Of a DNA stretch of 64,000 nt, positions 33,826-46,561 are shown piece after piece. The first letter of the stretch is position 1, and the number at the start of each line of letters is the position of its first letter. Source of the DNA: JBMNOZ01 sp050943335 (lineage in GTDB: Bacteria; Bacillota; Desulfitobacteriia; Desulfitobacteriales; Syntrophobotulaceae); assembly GCA_050943335.1 (NCBI GenBank), contig JBMNOZ010000006.1, forward strand, positions 29,864 through 93,863, in the 5' to 3' direction. Both the position numbers and the translations under genes were made by a program. The notes beneath the pieces are model-generated. The model saw only the letters and a program-made list of their open reading frames with translations, did not search any database and was not told the origin of the DNA.

Positions 33826-34651
33826 CATTAATATAGGCTTTATATATTTCCCGTTTGCTTACCCCAAATTTTAGGGCCACTGTTTTCATTGCTTCTTTAC
33901 AGGTAATTCCTTCCGACTCCAATTTCCCTATTTCCGCTAACCAATCAGAGGGTTTGCCCGGCTCGATCTCCTCTTCATAAGGCGCCAATAGCAAGCAGCA
34001 CTCCCCTTTAGGGGGGAAAGCCTGAAATTTTTCTAATAGTTCGCTTACCGGAGCTTTATAGACTGTTTGATTCACCTTCGTGAGCTCTCTTAATACAGCG
34101 GCCTGACGATCTCCAATAACCTCCAAGACATCTTGTAAAGTCCTAACTAACTTATGAGGAGCCTCATAGAGGATAATCGTCGCCGAAACAGTAGAAATCT
34201 TCTCCAATAGTTCTTGGCGCTTCCCCTTTGCTCCAGGCAGAAACCCTAGAAACAAAAAACTATCCGCCGGCATTCCGGAAAGCACAAGAGCAGTTAGAGC
34301 CGCATTAGGACCGGGTAAAACGTCAATCTCAATTCCTGCCTGCCGGCATTCGTTAATTAATATTTGCCCCGGATCTGATATACCTGGCATACCGGCATCA
34401 GAGATTAGAGCACAGTTCTCGCCCTTTTTAATCCTCGCTATTATTTCAGCCGCTCTTTTTTTCTCGTTGTGCTGGTGGTAGCTGAGTAGAGGGGTTTTGA
34501 TATTGTAGTAATTCAAGAGTTTTCGAGAATGCCTGGTATCCTCCGCCGCAATAAAATCGACCTGTTTAAGAGTGTCAAGCACTCTTAGGGTTACATCTCT
34601 CAGGTTTCCAATGGGAGTAGCACAAACAAATAAGGATCCTTTCTCTATCAT
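33812..34651 (-). CDS. rsmI: 16S rRNA (cytidine-1402-2'-O)-methyltransferase
   Basis: A 279-residue SAM-dependent tetrapyrrole-methylase-fold enzyme. Motifs are CATPIGNLRDVTLRVLDTL, AAEDTRHSRKLLNYY, ALISDAGMPGISDPGQ and LPGPNAALTALVLSGMP. The C terminus has SKREIYKAYINEKK. It modifies C1402 in the decoding centre of 16S rRNA with RsmH. A GGGGG site precedes ATG. It sits 10 nt downstream of yabA, matching the Bacillus yabA-yazA-rsmI order except that yazA is missing. Confidence 0.95.
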   Translation of the reverse strand: MIEKGSLFVCATPIGNLRDVTLRVLDTLKQVDFIAAEDTRHSRKLLNYYNIKTPLLSYHQHNEKKRAAEIIARIKKGENCALISDAGMPGISDPGQILINECRQAGIEIDVLPGPNAALTALVLSGMPADSFLFLGFLPGAKGKRQELLEKISTVSATIILYEAPHKLVRTLQDVLEVIGDRQAAVLRELTKVNQTVYKAPVSELLEKFQAFPPKGECCLLLAPYEEEIEPGKPSDWLAEIGKLESEGITCKEAMKTVALKFGVSKREIYKAYINEKKR

Positions 34652-34661
34652 TACTACCCCC

Positions 34662-34970
34662 TTAATCGTTTTTCAAGAAAGCATTACAGAAAAGGCAGTT
34701 CCCTTCCAAGACTTCCCCAAAATAAATATGGCAGACGTGAAAACCCTGGTTGTAGAGTTTTTCCAGGTTTTCTTGAGCTTCTTTCTGAATTCGAGCCGCA
34801 TTTCTCTGAACCCGGAAAGTATCAGCTTCCGATACGGCGCAGATTTGCCTTTTTAGCCTAATATTTTCGTTTTCCAAATAATCGACATATTGCTTTAAGC
34901 TTTTAACTTCATTTAGGAGCCTAGCAAGATTTTCCTCTATCTCTGTAATCGCTTGATTTAACTGGCCCAA
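34662..34970 (-). CDS. yabA: Replication initiation control protein YabA
   Basis: A 102-residue protein with an N-terminal leucine-rich coiled coil (residues 1-55) and a C-terminal zinc-binding segment (FHVCHIYFGEVLEGNCLFCNAFL). YabA binds DnaA and DnaN and limits re-initiation. It starts at TTG with GGAGG, right after the ricT stop. Length and cysteine/histidine layout match the family. Sequence in the middle is divergent from Bacillus, but order leaves little doubt. Confidence 0.88.
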   Translation of the reverse strand: MGQLNQAITEIEENLARLLNEVKSLKQYVDYLENENIRLKRQICAVSEADTFRVQRNAARIQKEAQENLEKLYNQGFHVCHIYFGEVLEGNCLFCNAFLKND

Positions 34971-34972
34971 AC

Positions 34973-35719
34973 TTATTCCTCCGTTTCAGCCTCTACTAAC
35001 CATTGCAATTCTTCTTTATCTTCAGCGCCATAAACATCAGGAAAAATTGGTTTCTGTTTACAAGGTTGGTTGTCACCGCATCCATAACAATCGTTCTCAT
35101 ATTTTAAACAACACATTAGACGGCCGCAAATACCGGATATTTTGGCCGGATTAAGGGATAAATTCTGATCCTTTGCCATCCGGATGGATACCGGTTCGAA
35201 ATCCCCCAAAAAAGAAGAGCAACATAATTCCCGGCCACAGGATCCTAGACCCCCTAAAACTTTAGCTTCGTCACGGACCCCAATTTGTCTAAGTTCAATC
35301 CGGGTACGGAAAACAGAGGCTAGATCCTTTACCAATTCTCTAAAATCAACCCGCCCTTCCGCCGTGAAAGAGAAAATAATTTTATTGTTGTCAAAAGTAT
35401 ATTCGACGTCAATTAATTTCATCGGCAAATTATGAGCGCTGATCTTGCTAAGACAGATTTTAAAAGCCTCTTTTTCTTTCTTTTTATTTTCGGCATAAAG
35501 GGCTTCATCCTCAGCAGTCGCTTTTCTAAGTACCTCTTTTAAGGGCGATACAACCTGCTCATCTGGAACCTCCCGCAAAGGAAGGACCACTTTACCCAAT
35601 TCCATACCCCTGGCAGTTTCAACAATGACATTATCCTCCGGTTTTAAATCCAGTTCTCCTGGTAGAAAATAATAAATTTTGCCGGCTTTTTTAAAGCGTA
35701 TACCAACTACTTTTGCCAT
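34973..35719 (-). CDS. ricT: PSP1-domain protein RicT (YaaT)
   Basis: A 248-residue cytosolic protein with VGIRFKKAGKIYYFLPGELDL at the start and the PSP1 core with cysteines in GGLGSCGRELCCSSFLGDFEP, KISGICGRLMCCLKYE and CYGCGDNQPC. In Bacillus the RicAFT complex carries Fe-S clusters and assists RNase Y and sporulation phosphorelay. ATG 35719 has GGGGGA; an upstream in-frame codon inside holB is less likely. It sits between holB and yabA as in Bacillus. Confidence 0.93.
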   Translation of the reverse strand: MAKVVGIRFKKAGKIYYFLPGELDLKPEDNVIVETARGMELGKVVLPLREVPDEQVVSPLKEVLRKATAEDEALYAENKKKEKEAFKICLSKISAHNLPMKLIDVEYTFDNNKIIFSFTAEGRVDFRELVKDLASVFRTRIELRQIGVRDEAKVLGGLGSCGRELCCSSFLGDFEPVSIRMAKDQNLSLNPAKISGICGRLMCCLKYENDCYGCGDNQPCKQKPIFPDVYGAEDKEELQWLVEAETEE

Positions 35720-35720
35720 T

Positions 35721-36551
35721 TTAATTTCCCCCAAAAAATAAATGTTTACAGGCTAATACCTCCAGAGCCAGCCGATGATTCACTTGTTTATGGATGATTT
35801 CAACTGTTTTTCCTATTTCTTTCAAGAAAAAAGGGGATAAGCTCTGCTCCACTATCTTTTCCTTCATCTTCACCGCTAAAACTTGCAAAAAAAGCAAGGC
35901 CTCTTCCCTGTCTAGGTCACTGAAAAGTTCAAATGTTTTAAGAAAATCACCAGTTTCGAGCATTTTCAGATAAGTTTTAATCATCTCTGTGATTTTTTCA
36001 ACACCGAACTCTTCGATTTTGCGACTCCAGTCAGGATCCCCGGCTCCCAGCCGGAAAGCTTCTCCTTCTTCCCCTTTTGGGCTAGGAGAAGGGAAAAAAA
36101 CCATTTGGGCTCGGCTTCGAAGGGTAGGAATAAGTCCCTCCGGATTCTTAGTGCTGAGAATAATTATTGTTTGCGGAGAAGGCTCCTCGGCGATTTTCAA
36201 AAGTGCGTTTGCCGCCGGTAAAGTGAGCTTTTGAGCTTCATCAAAGAAGCAAACCCTATATCTTCCTTCATAAACCCGGCGACAGATTTTTTCTTGGAGC
36301 TGCAAAACCTGATCAATACCGATTTTAGTGTCTAGCGGTTCAATTATATGAATATCCGGGTGATTACCGGATAGTATCTTCTTACAGGCCGGGCATTTTC
36401 CACAAGCTGAATTAGCGGCGCAGTTTAACAGCAAGGCTATCTCTAAAGCCGCATTTTTTCTTTCTTCAGACCCGCTCCCGTGAAAAAGCAGGAAGTGGGC
36501 TAGTTTTTGCTGTTTTATAGCCTCTTTTAATAACCCAAAATTAAAACTCAT
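35721..36551 (-). CDS. holB: DNA polymerase III delta-prime subunit
   Basis: A 276-residue clamp-loader subunit. It has HFLLFHGSGSEERKNAALEIALLLNC, the zinc-binding CGKCPACKKILSGNHPDI, FFDEAQKLTLPAANALLKIAEEP and the sensor-like ILSTKNPEGLIPTLRSRAQ. The P-loop is degenerate (HGSGSEERKN), as expected for delta-prime. It lies upstream of ricT and 6 nt after the SpeA-like gene. Confidence 0.94.
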   Translation of the reverse strand: MSFNFGLLKEAIKQQKLAHFLLFHGSGSEERKNAALEIALLLNCAANSACGKCPACKKILSGNHPDIHIIEPLDTKIGIDQVLQLQEKICRRVYEGRYRVCFFDEAQKLTLPAANALLKIAEEPSPQTIIILSTKNPEGLIPTLRSRAQMVFFPSPSPKGEEGEAFRLGAGDPDWSRKIEEFGVEKITEMIKTYLKMLETGDFLKTFELFSDLDREEALLFLQVLAVKMKEKIVEQSLSPFFLKEIGKTVEIIHKQVNHRLALEVLACKHLFFGGN

Positions 36552-36557
36552 TTTGCC

Positions 36558-37994
36558 TCAAATATCCACTACTAAGATTTCTCCCCGTTTAAATCCCTGC
36601 CACCCCTGCCATTGATAATCTTCAGCCTGTTCTAAATAAGACAGAACCCAGGGGTTAATCTCTTCCCCTATCGCTACTAAAGGGATACCGGGGGGATAGA
36701 TCGAAATTGTCTCCCCAGCTACTTGCCCTAAACTATCCTTAACCTTAATTACCCTTTTTGGCGCCAGCCAAGCCTCTCTAGGGCTAAGTTTTAAGGGAGG
36801 GAAAAGTTCTGCCTGTCCAACCTCGGAGTTAAAGCGGGAACTCCTCTTTTTTCTCTTGTTTTTCCCGGAGGCTGACAAACCGTAATGTTTAGCAATCCTC
36901 TCCAAAGCCTTAGCCAGTTCTCGAACCTCTTCCGGCCGGCTCCCAATACCCAGAAGAAACAAAATATTATTCTCATCCCAAAGCTCGGGCTCAATTCGAA
37001 AAGAGGATCGTAAAATCCTTACTACTTCTAAAGCAGAAATATCTAAAGAAGAAGTGTTTACTAGAATTTTTGTCCAATCGACGTTTTTTATTCCACAATA
37101 CCCAATGTCTTCGACCGTCAAAAAGCGGAAAAACCCCTTTAGTTTTTTCTGGAGCAACATTACTTCTTGGTATAAATCAGCCCAAGAATACCGCTGCCAG
37201 TGGTTAAGGGCATTTTCCAGGGACAGCATCATTAAATAACTGGGGCTAGAAGTTTGCAGGATCTCTAAGGATTGTTTAAGCGCCTGACGATTAATCCTTG
37301 GGCCTTGAACATGGAGCATTGCTGCCTGAGTAAGAGCCGCTAAAGTCTTGTGGGTACTATGAACTACCAGATCAGCTCCCTCTGCTACTGCTCCTCGGGG
37401 GAAAAAATGACCTTCCAAATGGGCTCCATGAGCCTGATCTACCAAAATCGGAGTTTGGGGAAAGTTTTTATTCCTCCACTGTATTATCCCTTCCAAATCG
37501 CTGAGCGTGCCGTAATAACTAGGGGTTGTCAGATGCAAGGCTCCTAAGTCTTCTTGACCGGAGCAATATTTTTGCAGATCCACTCCCAAAGGCAATTCAA
37601 ATTCCGGATGAATGAGAGGGGGTATGTATTCAGGTTCTAACCCCGAAAGTATTAACCCGCTGATTACTGAGCGATGAGCGCTTCTCTCCACCCGTACTTT
37701 TTTGCCCGGAGAACATTCCCTTAAGCTTAGAAACATGGCCTGATTGCCAACCGTAGCACCATTCACAAGAAAAAATGTTTCCTCTGCACCGTAAACCAAA
37801 GCTGCTTGTTTTTGGGCCTCAGCGAGTACTCCTTGCGGATTATGAAGCATATCCAAGCCCGGCAGTTCAGTTAAATCATAGCTCGGAAAAGCGATCGGTG
37901 ACAAAAGGTCATTTCTCCCCTTATGTCCAGGGGTATGAAAGGAAAGCATTCTTTGCCCCGTATATTGCGCCAATTGCAACCTAAGTGAATCCAA
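36558..37994 (-). CDS. Orn/Lys/Arg decarboxylase-family PLP enzyme
   Basis: A 478-residue fold-type I PLP enzyme. Key segments are LSFHTPGHKGRNDLLSP, ELPGLDMLHNPQGVLAEAQ, HRSVISGLILSGLEPEYI, ILVDQAHGAHLEGHFFPRG and the PLP lysine in VVHSTHKTLAALTQ. The C terminus VISIYPPGIPLVAIGEEI matches the YaaO/SpeA group. The substrate is not certain: arginine, lysine or ornithine. It starts at TTG with GGAGG. It lies between gin and holB, like yaaO in Bacillus, but tmk, darA and yaaR are missing. Confidence 0.9.
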   Translation of the reverse strand: MDSLRLQLAQYTGQRMLSFHTPGHKGRNDLLSPIAFPSYDLTELPGLDMLHNPQGVLAEAQKQAALVYGAEETFFLVNGATVGNQAMFLSLRECSPGKKVRVERSAHRSVISGLILSGLEPEYIPPLIHPEFELPLGVDLQKYCSGQEDLGALHLTTPSYYGTLSDLEGIIQWRNKNFPQTPILVDQAHGAHLEGHFFPRGAVAEGADLVVHSTHKTLAALTQAAMLHVQGPRINRQALKQSLEILQTSSPSYLMMLSLENALNHWQRYSWADLYQEVMLLQKKLKGFFRFLTVEDIGYCGIKNVDWTKILVNTSSLDISALEVVRILRSSFRIEPELWDENNILFLLGIGSRPEEVRELAKALERIAKHYGLSASGKNKRKKRSSRFNSEVGQAELFPPLKLSPREAWLAPKRVIKVKDSLGQVAGETISIYPPGIPLVAIGEEINPWVLSYLEQAEDYQWQGWQGFKRGEILVVDI

Positions 37995-38072
37995 TCTGAT
38001 CCTCCAAAAAAAGTATGATTTAATTTTATCATATATTCTATTTCATTTCACATCTGTCCAGAAAAAGAAAAG

Positions 38073-38258
38073 CTAACTGTAGAGAAGTCTTTTAATTTTG
38101 CCGATATAACTTAGATACTCTGTTTCAAGAACGTCAGAGCCGGTTAATTTTTTTTCACAATTGGAGCAAATAAGTTTTTTACCGATGCGAAAACCGTCGT
38201 AGAGCCCTTTAGGGGGCACCAGACCGCAAAGTTGACATTTAGGAAAAACTTTTTCCAT
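38073..38258 (-). CDS. Anti-sigma-G factor Gin (CsfB family)
   Basis: A 61-residue protein with the Gin pattern CQLCG...KGLYDGFRIGKKLICSNCEKKL...YLSYIGKIKRLLYS, two zinc CxxC pairs about 23 residues apart. Gin binds sigma-G and sigma-E to prevent early or misplaced activity in sporulation. ATG 38258 has a GAAGG site; an earlier ATG at 38276 would add six residues. It neighbours the YaaO-like gene as csfB neighbours xpaC-yaaN-yaaO in Bacillus. Together with fin, both sigma-F and sigma-G brakes are in this window. Confidence 0.87.
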   Translation of the reverse strand: MEKVFPKCQLCGLVPPKGLYDGFRIGKKLICSNCEKKLTGSDVLETEYLSYIGKIKRLLYS

Positions 38259-38368
38259 TCTCTTACCTTCTTTCATCCTTGAATAGGCTAAATGCTAAGT
38301 ACCCTATAATATATTCTTTCCGGAAAAAATGGTCTAAAACAAGCTCTTCCTCTTTTTTTCTCTTAGAT

Positions 38369-38400
38369 ATAAAGAAACGTCTAGCTACATTAAGCTAGAC
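38369..38400 (-). terminator. Intrinsic terminator after nifJ
   Basis: On the minus strand GTCTAGCT pairs with AGCTAGAC over a 6-nt loop, followed by GTTTCTTTAT. It separates nifJ from gin. Confidence 0.7.
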
Positions 38401-38429
38401 AATTTCTTTTAAAACTAAGGTTAGGCAGG

Positions 38430-42395
<3,966 letters not shown>

Positions 42396-42650
42396 TTAAA
42401 TTCCCAGAATCTGTAGAACGAGCAGAACCAGCACCCCTGGAAAGCCTAAAATAGCCACTAGAATAACGGTAAAAACGTTTATCGGTATCTCCAACCCGAA
42501 AACACTTAAGAGTAGGTTCACAATCCATAATCCGACAATCCCGCCGAGAATATGAATAGCAATTTTAATCAACTTATAAGGCTTTTTCAAGGCACTTATT
42601 ACAATCAAGCCCAACAGCAGAATAAATAGCCCTAAAAAAACAAGTGTCAT
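42396..42650 (-). CDS. bofA: Sigma-K processing inhibitor BofA
   Basis: An 84-residue membrane protein with hydrophobic segments at residues 1-20 and about 35-80, starting MTLVFLGLFILLLGLIVISALKKPYKLIKI. BofA holds the SpoIVFB protease inactive so that sigma-K appears only after engulfment. ATG 42650 has GGAGG at 7-8 nt; a longer frame from 42719 lacks one. It lies after recR as in Bacillus (recR-yaaL-bofA). Confidence 0.9.
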   Translation of the reverse strand: MTLVFLGLFILLLGLIVISALKKPYKLIKIAIHILGGIVGLWIVNLLLSVFGLEIPINVFTVILVAILGFPGVLVLLVLQILGI

Positions 42651-42790
42651 GGTCATTCCTCCAAACCCTTCTAGCGCATAAATATGCTGAGCTTGGCCTA
42701 GAAAGAACCGAGATTTCAAATTCTTAAAGCAAATTTTCTACTTTGAGGGGCTGGTTGTGCTCTAAATCACATTAACCCTTACCCTTAAGT

Positions 42791-42837
42791 AAAAAACATG
42801 GTCTAAAAGACTTTTTTGCCCACTTATACCATGTTTT
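42791..42837 (-). terminator. Intrinsic terminator after recR
   Basis: On the minus strand AAAACATGGT pairs with ACCATGTTTT across a 25-nt loop and continues into further T residues. Confidence 0.6.
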
Positions 42838-42891
42838 CTAATATTATCTTGATTGTTAGGACTTAGGTTATTTTTATCTCCTGACTTACAA

Positions 42892-43488
42892 TCAAAGCGG
42901 GCGTCTACCTTCTAAAGCCCTGGCAATAGTTACTTCATCTGCGTATTCCAGATCTCCGCCTACGGGAAGACCATGAGCAATCCTGGTCACTACCATGTCT
43001 AAAGGTTTTAGTAGTTTGCTCAGGTAAAGTGCGGTAGCCTCCCCCTCGATTGAAGGATTTACAGCGATAATCACTTCTTTTACTTCTTCTAAGCGAGAGA
43101 ATAAGCCAGAAAGGTTTAGCTGATCTGGTCCGACTCCTTCCATAGGAGACAAGACCCCGTGTAAAACATGGTACAGTCCCCTGTACTCACCTGTCTTTTC
43201 TAAAGCAACCACATCGCGAGGCTGCTCCACAATACAAAGCGTGGTTTTATCACGGTGCTCACTAGAACATATTTTACAGGGATCAAAATCGGTGTAGTTT
43301 CCGCAAATAGTACAATGTTTGATATCTTTGAGGGCCTGAGTAATAGATTGCGCCAAATCTTGAGCTTCCTCCGAATGCTGAAGGACATAAAAAGCTAACC
43401 TGGTCGCTGTTTTGACCCCAATGCCAGGCAAACGAGAAAAGGCAACGATCAAATCAGTTAAAGGTTGTGGATAATATATATGATCCAT
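42892..43488 (-). CDS. recR: Recombination protein RecR
   Basis: A 198-residue protein with helix-hairpin-helix (LIVAFSRLPGIGVKTATRLAF), a C4 zinc finger (CTICGNYTDFDPCKIC) and a Toprim domain (LCIVEQPRDVVALEKTGEYRGLYHVLHG, then VIIAVNPSIEGEATALYL). RecR works with RecO and RecF at gaps. It lies downstream of ebfC with 20 nt between, in the conserved dnaX-ebfC-recR cluster. Confidence 0.97.
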   Translation of the reverse strand: MDHIYYPQPLTDLIVAFSRLPGIGVKTATRLAFYVLQHSEEAQDLAQSITQALKDIKHCTICGNYTDFDPCKICSSEHRDKTTLCIVEQPRDVVALEKTGEYRGLYHVLHGVLSPMEGVGPDQLNLSGLFSRLEEVKEVIIAVNPSIEGEATALYLSKLLKPLDMVVTRIAHGLPVGGDLEYADEVTIARALEGRRPL

Positions 43489-43508
43489 ACTAACTTTAGG
43501 CCTTCCCT

Positions 43509-43844
43509 TTAAAATAACCCGGGAATATTAAAGCCTCCGGTAACTTTACTCATTTCCTCCTGCACCATGGCCTGAGCTTTTCTTAAACCCTCATTAACTG
43601 CTGCCCTCACCAAATCCTCAAGCATCTCGGAATCGTCAGGGTCAATTACTTCCGGTTTTATTTTCAAATCTAAAAGCTCCATCTTACCGCTAACTTTTAC
43701 TTCTACCATACCGCCGCCCGCAGAGGCTTCAACTTCCCTTTGCTCTACTTCTTCTTTAATTTTTAGCATATTCTCTTGCATTTTTTGGGCTTGTTTAAGC
43801 ATTTGGTTCATATTACCCCTGCCGCCCGGTGGTCTAAAACTCAT
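43509..43844 (-). CDS. ebfC: YbaB/EbfC nucleoid-associated protein
   Basis: A 111-residue DNA-binding protein with [55 protein letters not shown] in parts typical of YbaB, ending with a coiled helix. It begins with a short basic N-terminal tail. GGAGAG precedes the ATG. It is positioned between dnaX and recR as in most bacteria. Confidence 0.95.
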   Translation of the reverse strand: MSFRPPGGRGNMNQMLKQAQKMQENMLKIKEEVEQREVEASAGGGMVEVKVSGKMELLDLKIKPEVIDPDDSEMLEDLVRAAVNEGLRKAQAMVQEEMSKVTGGFNIPGLF

Positions 43845-43880
43845 ATGTAATCTCTCCTTTTAATTTCACTAATTATTATT

Positions 43881-45566
43881 TTACTTGTCTTTACGAACCT
43901 GTACAAGTTCAGGACCAAAAATATCCAAAGCTTTTTTAACACAAGAATCTGCGCTACTGTCTGCGCCGAGTTCCCTTTCGTCAGAAGATTCTTGCTCCAT
44001 CAAAGCTTGATAATCACTTTCCATTAAAGGAACTACCTTAAGCTTAACAGCCAAAACCTTCTCCAATGCTTGTTCTAAGATTTTTGTATTGTCTAGTTCC
44101 GCAAGCTTGTCCCTGTGAAAAGAGAATTTTTCTTTAAATACTAGATAAAAACACCCGGATTTCAAAGCGGCGGGAGTCCCTTCCAATAAAAAAGCATGAG
44201 TGGGTACATTTATTTTTTTTACTTCCTCCATGACTTGAGGCCATTTAGTTTTAATCATCTCGATAAAATCTTCCGTCTGGAATTCCATCCCCGCCACGGC
44301 TCTGTTTTGCGAAAAATTGTTATTGTTGTTATTAGGCTCATGTTGAGAAACTACCTGAGGTTTTTCTTTATCAGTATCCACTGGCGGCCTCACCGAAAGA
44401 TCTTTCCGATCGGATGGCTTTCCTGCCGGATAATTAACACTTTCTGGAGACTCAGGAACTTTCATATTTGCCGCGGACGACTGGCTATCACCCTTCTGAT
44501 ACAAGACCTGGATCAATATCATTTCTGCTGCCAGTCGAGCATTGGAGACAAATCGTAATTCGCTTTCTCCTTTCAGAAGGATTTCGATCCATTGTAATAA
44601 CTTCCCTAATCCCGCTTTTTCACTTTGATGAATTAGCCTGGGCACAAGTTCCGGAGATAAAAAAGGTTCTTGCTTACCCGCCGCATATAACAAGCATTGA
44701 CGCAAGTAATCAAGAAGCTCCGCAATTATCTGCCTCGGGTCACGACCGAGCGCGACTCCTTGTTCTAATTTATTTAAAGTTTTAGCATAGTCTTGCTCTA
44801 GGAGACAATCGGTAAGATCGGCGCTAAAGACTTCTCCAACCATGCCAATAATCTGAAAAACATGTTCCTCCCGAATAACTCCGTCTTGAACAAGGCATTG
44901 ATCCAGAATACTCAGAGCGTCCCTTAAGCCTCCCTCAGCTTTGAGAGCGATAACCTGAATTGCTTTATCTTCGATTTCCCGCCCTAGAAATTCACAGATC
45001 TGTTTTAATCGTGCGGCAATATCCGCTGTTGAAATACGGTGGAACTCAAAACGTTGAACCCTAGAGAGAATAGTTAGAGGAATCTTATGGGCTTCTGTGG
45101 TTGCGAGGACAAAAACAACGTTTTTGGGAGGATCTTCAAGGGTTTTTAGCAAAGCATTAAAGGCATCGTTGGTAAGCATATGAACTTCGTCGATAATATA
45201 TACTTTATATTGACCCTCAGCAGAAGAGAATTTTACTTTCTCTCTAAGATCCCTTATCTCGTCAATTCCCCGGTTCGAAGCAGCGTCGATTTCTAGAACA
45301 TCAAGAGCCACTCCCCGGTCAATACTTTGGCAGGAGGAGCATTTATTGCAAGGTTCAAATTCTTCCCTGTCGAGGCAATTCAAAGCCTTAGCTAAAATTT
45401 TAGCAGCCGTGGTTTTTCCGGTTCCCCGTGGGCCGCTGAATAAATAGGCGTGGGCGACTTTATTGTATTTTAAAGCATTGATCAGGGTCAGGCGAACATG
45501 CTCTTGTCCGACCATCTCCATAAACGTTTTAGGCCGCCATTCCCTGTATAGCGCTAGATAGGACAT
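43881..45566 (-). CDS. dnaX: DNA polymerase III subunits gamma/tau
   Basis: A 561-residue clamp loader. It has MSYLALYREWRPKTF at the start, P-loop FSGPRGTGKTTAAKILAKALNC, zinc knuckle CNKCSSCQSIDRG, DEVHMLTNDAFNALLKTLEDPP and sensor TILSRVQRFEF. The C-terminal tau region is low-complexity (an Asn-rich run near residue 415) followed by a polymerase-binding part. ATG 45566 is the family start; an upstream in-frame extension is rejected. The conserved SRP RNA gene lies 75 nt upstream. Confidence 0.96.
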   Translation of the reverse strand: MSYLALYREWRPKTFMEMVGQEHVRLTLINALKYNKVAHAYLFSGPRGTGKTTAAKILAKALNCLDREEFEPCNKCSSCQSIDRGVALDVLEIDAASNRGIDEIRDLREKVKFSSAEGQYKVYIIDEVHMLTNDAFNALLKTLEDPPKNVVFVLATTEAHKIPLTILSRVQRFEFHRISTADIAARLKQICEFLGREIEDKAIQVIALKAEGGLRDALSILDQCLVQDGVIREEHVFQIIGMVGEVFSADLTDCLLEQDYAKTLNKLEQGVALGRDPRQIIAELLDYLRQCLLYAAGKQEPFLSPELVPRLIHQSEKAGLGKLLQWIEILLKGESELRFVSNARLAAEMILIQVLYQKGDSQSSAANMKVPESPESVNYPAGKPSDRKDLSVRPPVDTDKEKPQVVSQHEPNNNNNNFSQNRAVAGMEFQTEDFIEMIKTKWPQVMEEVKKINVPTHAFLLEGTPAALKSGCFYLVFKEKFSFHRDKLAELDNTKILEQALEKVLAVKLKVVPLMESDYQALMEQESSDERELGADSSADSCVKKALDIFGPELVQVRKDK

Positions 45567-45639
45567 CTTAGCCACCCCTTTAGTAGACCAAAAAAGATGG
45601 TCAAGTAAAACCACCTTATAAAAATAAAGACCGTGCACC

Positions 45640-45900
45640 TTTGATCGAATATAAGCACCCGGACGTTACCCTTACTCCAATGCTCATCACCGGCTGCCTC
45701 ACGGCACACAAAACTAACTTCTTAGTGCTGCTTCCGTCAGGACCTGACACGGTTCAAAGCGTTCCGTTGCGCAAGACCGAAAATTCATCACACCGGAGAC
45801 AAGGACTGCTCCGACTACTTAACCCTCAACAAAGGAATTAAACCCTGCTATAGCGGATTGCAGGTTACAAGGAACCGCTAACTCCCCGTCTAGCACAGCC
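45640..45900 (-). ncRNA. ffs: Signal recognition particle RNA, large (Firmicute) type
   Basis: The 5' end GGCTGTGCTAGACGGGGAG, then TAGCGGTTCC, matches B. subtilis scRNA. The apical SRP54-binding loop TCAGGTCCTGACGGAAGCAG lies at 45729-45748. The distance between them and the extra 5' Alu-like part make it about 260 nt, the large form. It lies directly upstream of dnaX as in Bacillus. The 3' end is estimated, not precisely seen. Confidence 0.92.
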
Positions 45901-45906
45901 AAAGTT

Positions 45907-45915
45907 ATTATACCA
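45907..45915 (-). promoter_or_regulatory. Extended -10 promoter of the SRP RNA gene
   Basis: On the minus strand TGGTATAAT gives a perfect -10 hexamer with the TGn extension, 6 nt before the RNA 5' end at 45900. A weak -35 fits an extended -10 promoter. Confidence 0.65.
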
Positions 45916-46060
45916 CAGATAATAAAAATAAAAAATAAGCGAAATTCTTCCTCCACAATGGATAAATAGTACCCTTTGTAAGGGACAGAGACTCCAAAAG
46001 GCGCAGGCTATTCGAGTGTCGACCTAAAGTATAAAAATAGGAGGGCCCATTGATCGGTAC

Positions 46061-46190
46061 CCCGACTAACGTCGGGCGTAATCCTCCCATAGGGCGCGGG
46101 AAATATTGGTACCTGTTTTACAAAACTCACGTTTTTTAAAACAGCGTGATACTCCCATAAGTCGCATCACGCGTTCAAATCCCACTCTCC
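46061..46190. repeat. tRNA-Ser-associated palindromic repeat, copy near Ser(GGA)
   Basis: Contains CCCGAC...GTCGGGCGTAATC, then a hairpin GCGTGAT (46144-46150) / ATCACGC (46166-46172). It ends with GTTCAAATCCCACTCTCC (46173-46190), which equals the T-arm/acceptor side of the nearby tRNA-Ser(GGA) but in inverted orientation. Related modules occur at 63363-63625. See findings. Confidence 0.55.
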
Positions 46191-46238
46191 TTCTAATCAA
46201 TAAACTTCATCTCACGATGAAGTTTAAATTTCTTTTAC

Positions 46239-46330
46239 TGGCGGAGAGAGTGGGATTTGAACCCACGACACGGTTCCCCGTGTACCCGCTCTCCAGGCGA
46301 GCGCCTTCAGCCAGACTCGGCCATCTCTCC
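46239..46330 (-). tRNA. tRNA-Ser (anticodon GGA)
   Basis: A 92-nt class II tRNA with encoded CCA. The acceptor GGAGAGA pairs with TCTCTCC. The anticodon stem CTCGC/GCGGG holds loop CTGGAGA, so GGA reads UCC and UCU. A long variable arm (TACACGGGGAACCGTGT) and T-arm GGGTTCAAATCCC are visible. Confidence 0.95.
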
Positions 46331-46511
46331 ATGTTTTTTAATTAAGATCTAAGAGTCATAAATAGTCACAACTGATATTATAATTGCTGAAGTAGGCTAC
46401 GTCAACACTAATTCTTTCCTCAATAAAAAGGCTATGTTCACGAAAGAAAAACATTCGAAATCCTCTTGTTTTATCCGGAACAAGCGCTTAGTGTTTAAAA
46501 TTTACAAATTA

Positions 46512-46541
46512 TTGGAAGAAAAGTGTGAAGCAGTATATAAT
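46512..46541 (+). promoter_or_regulatory. Promoter of the lipoprotein gene
   Basis: TTGGAA (46512-46517) and TATAAT (46536-46541) are separated by 18 nt, 20 nt before the ATG. The -10 box is perfect. Confidence 0.6.
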
Positions 46542-46561
46542 ATATTGAAGGGGGAAATGGC

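Noticed and set aside
45908..46090. 60-residue frame upstream of the SRP RNA
   Set aside because: It overlaps the SRP promoter and the repeat region and has no ribosome site.
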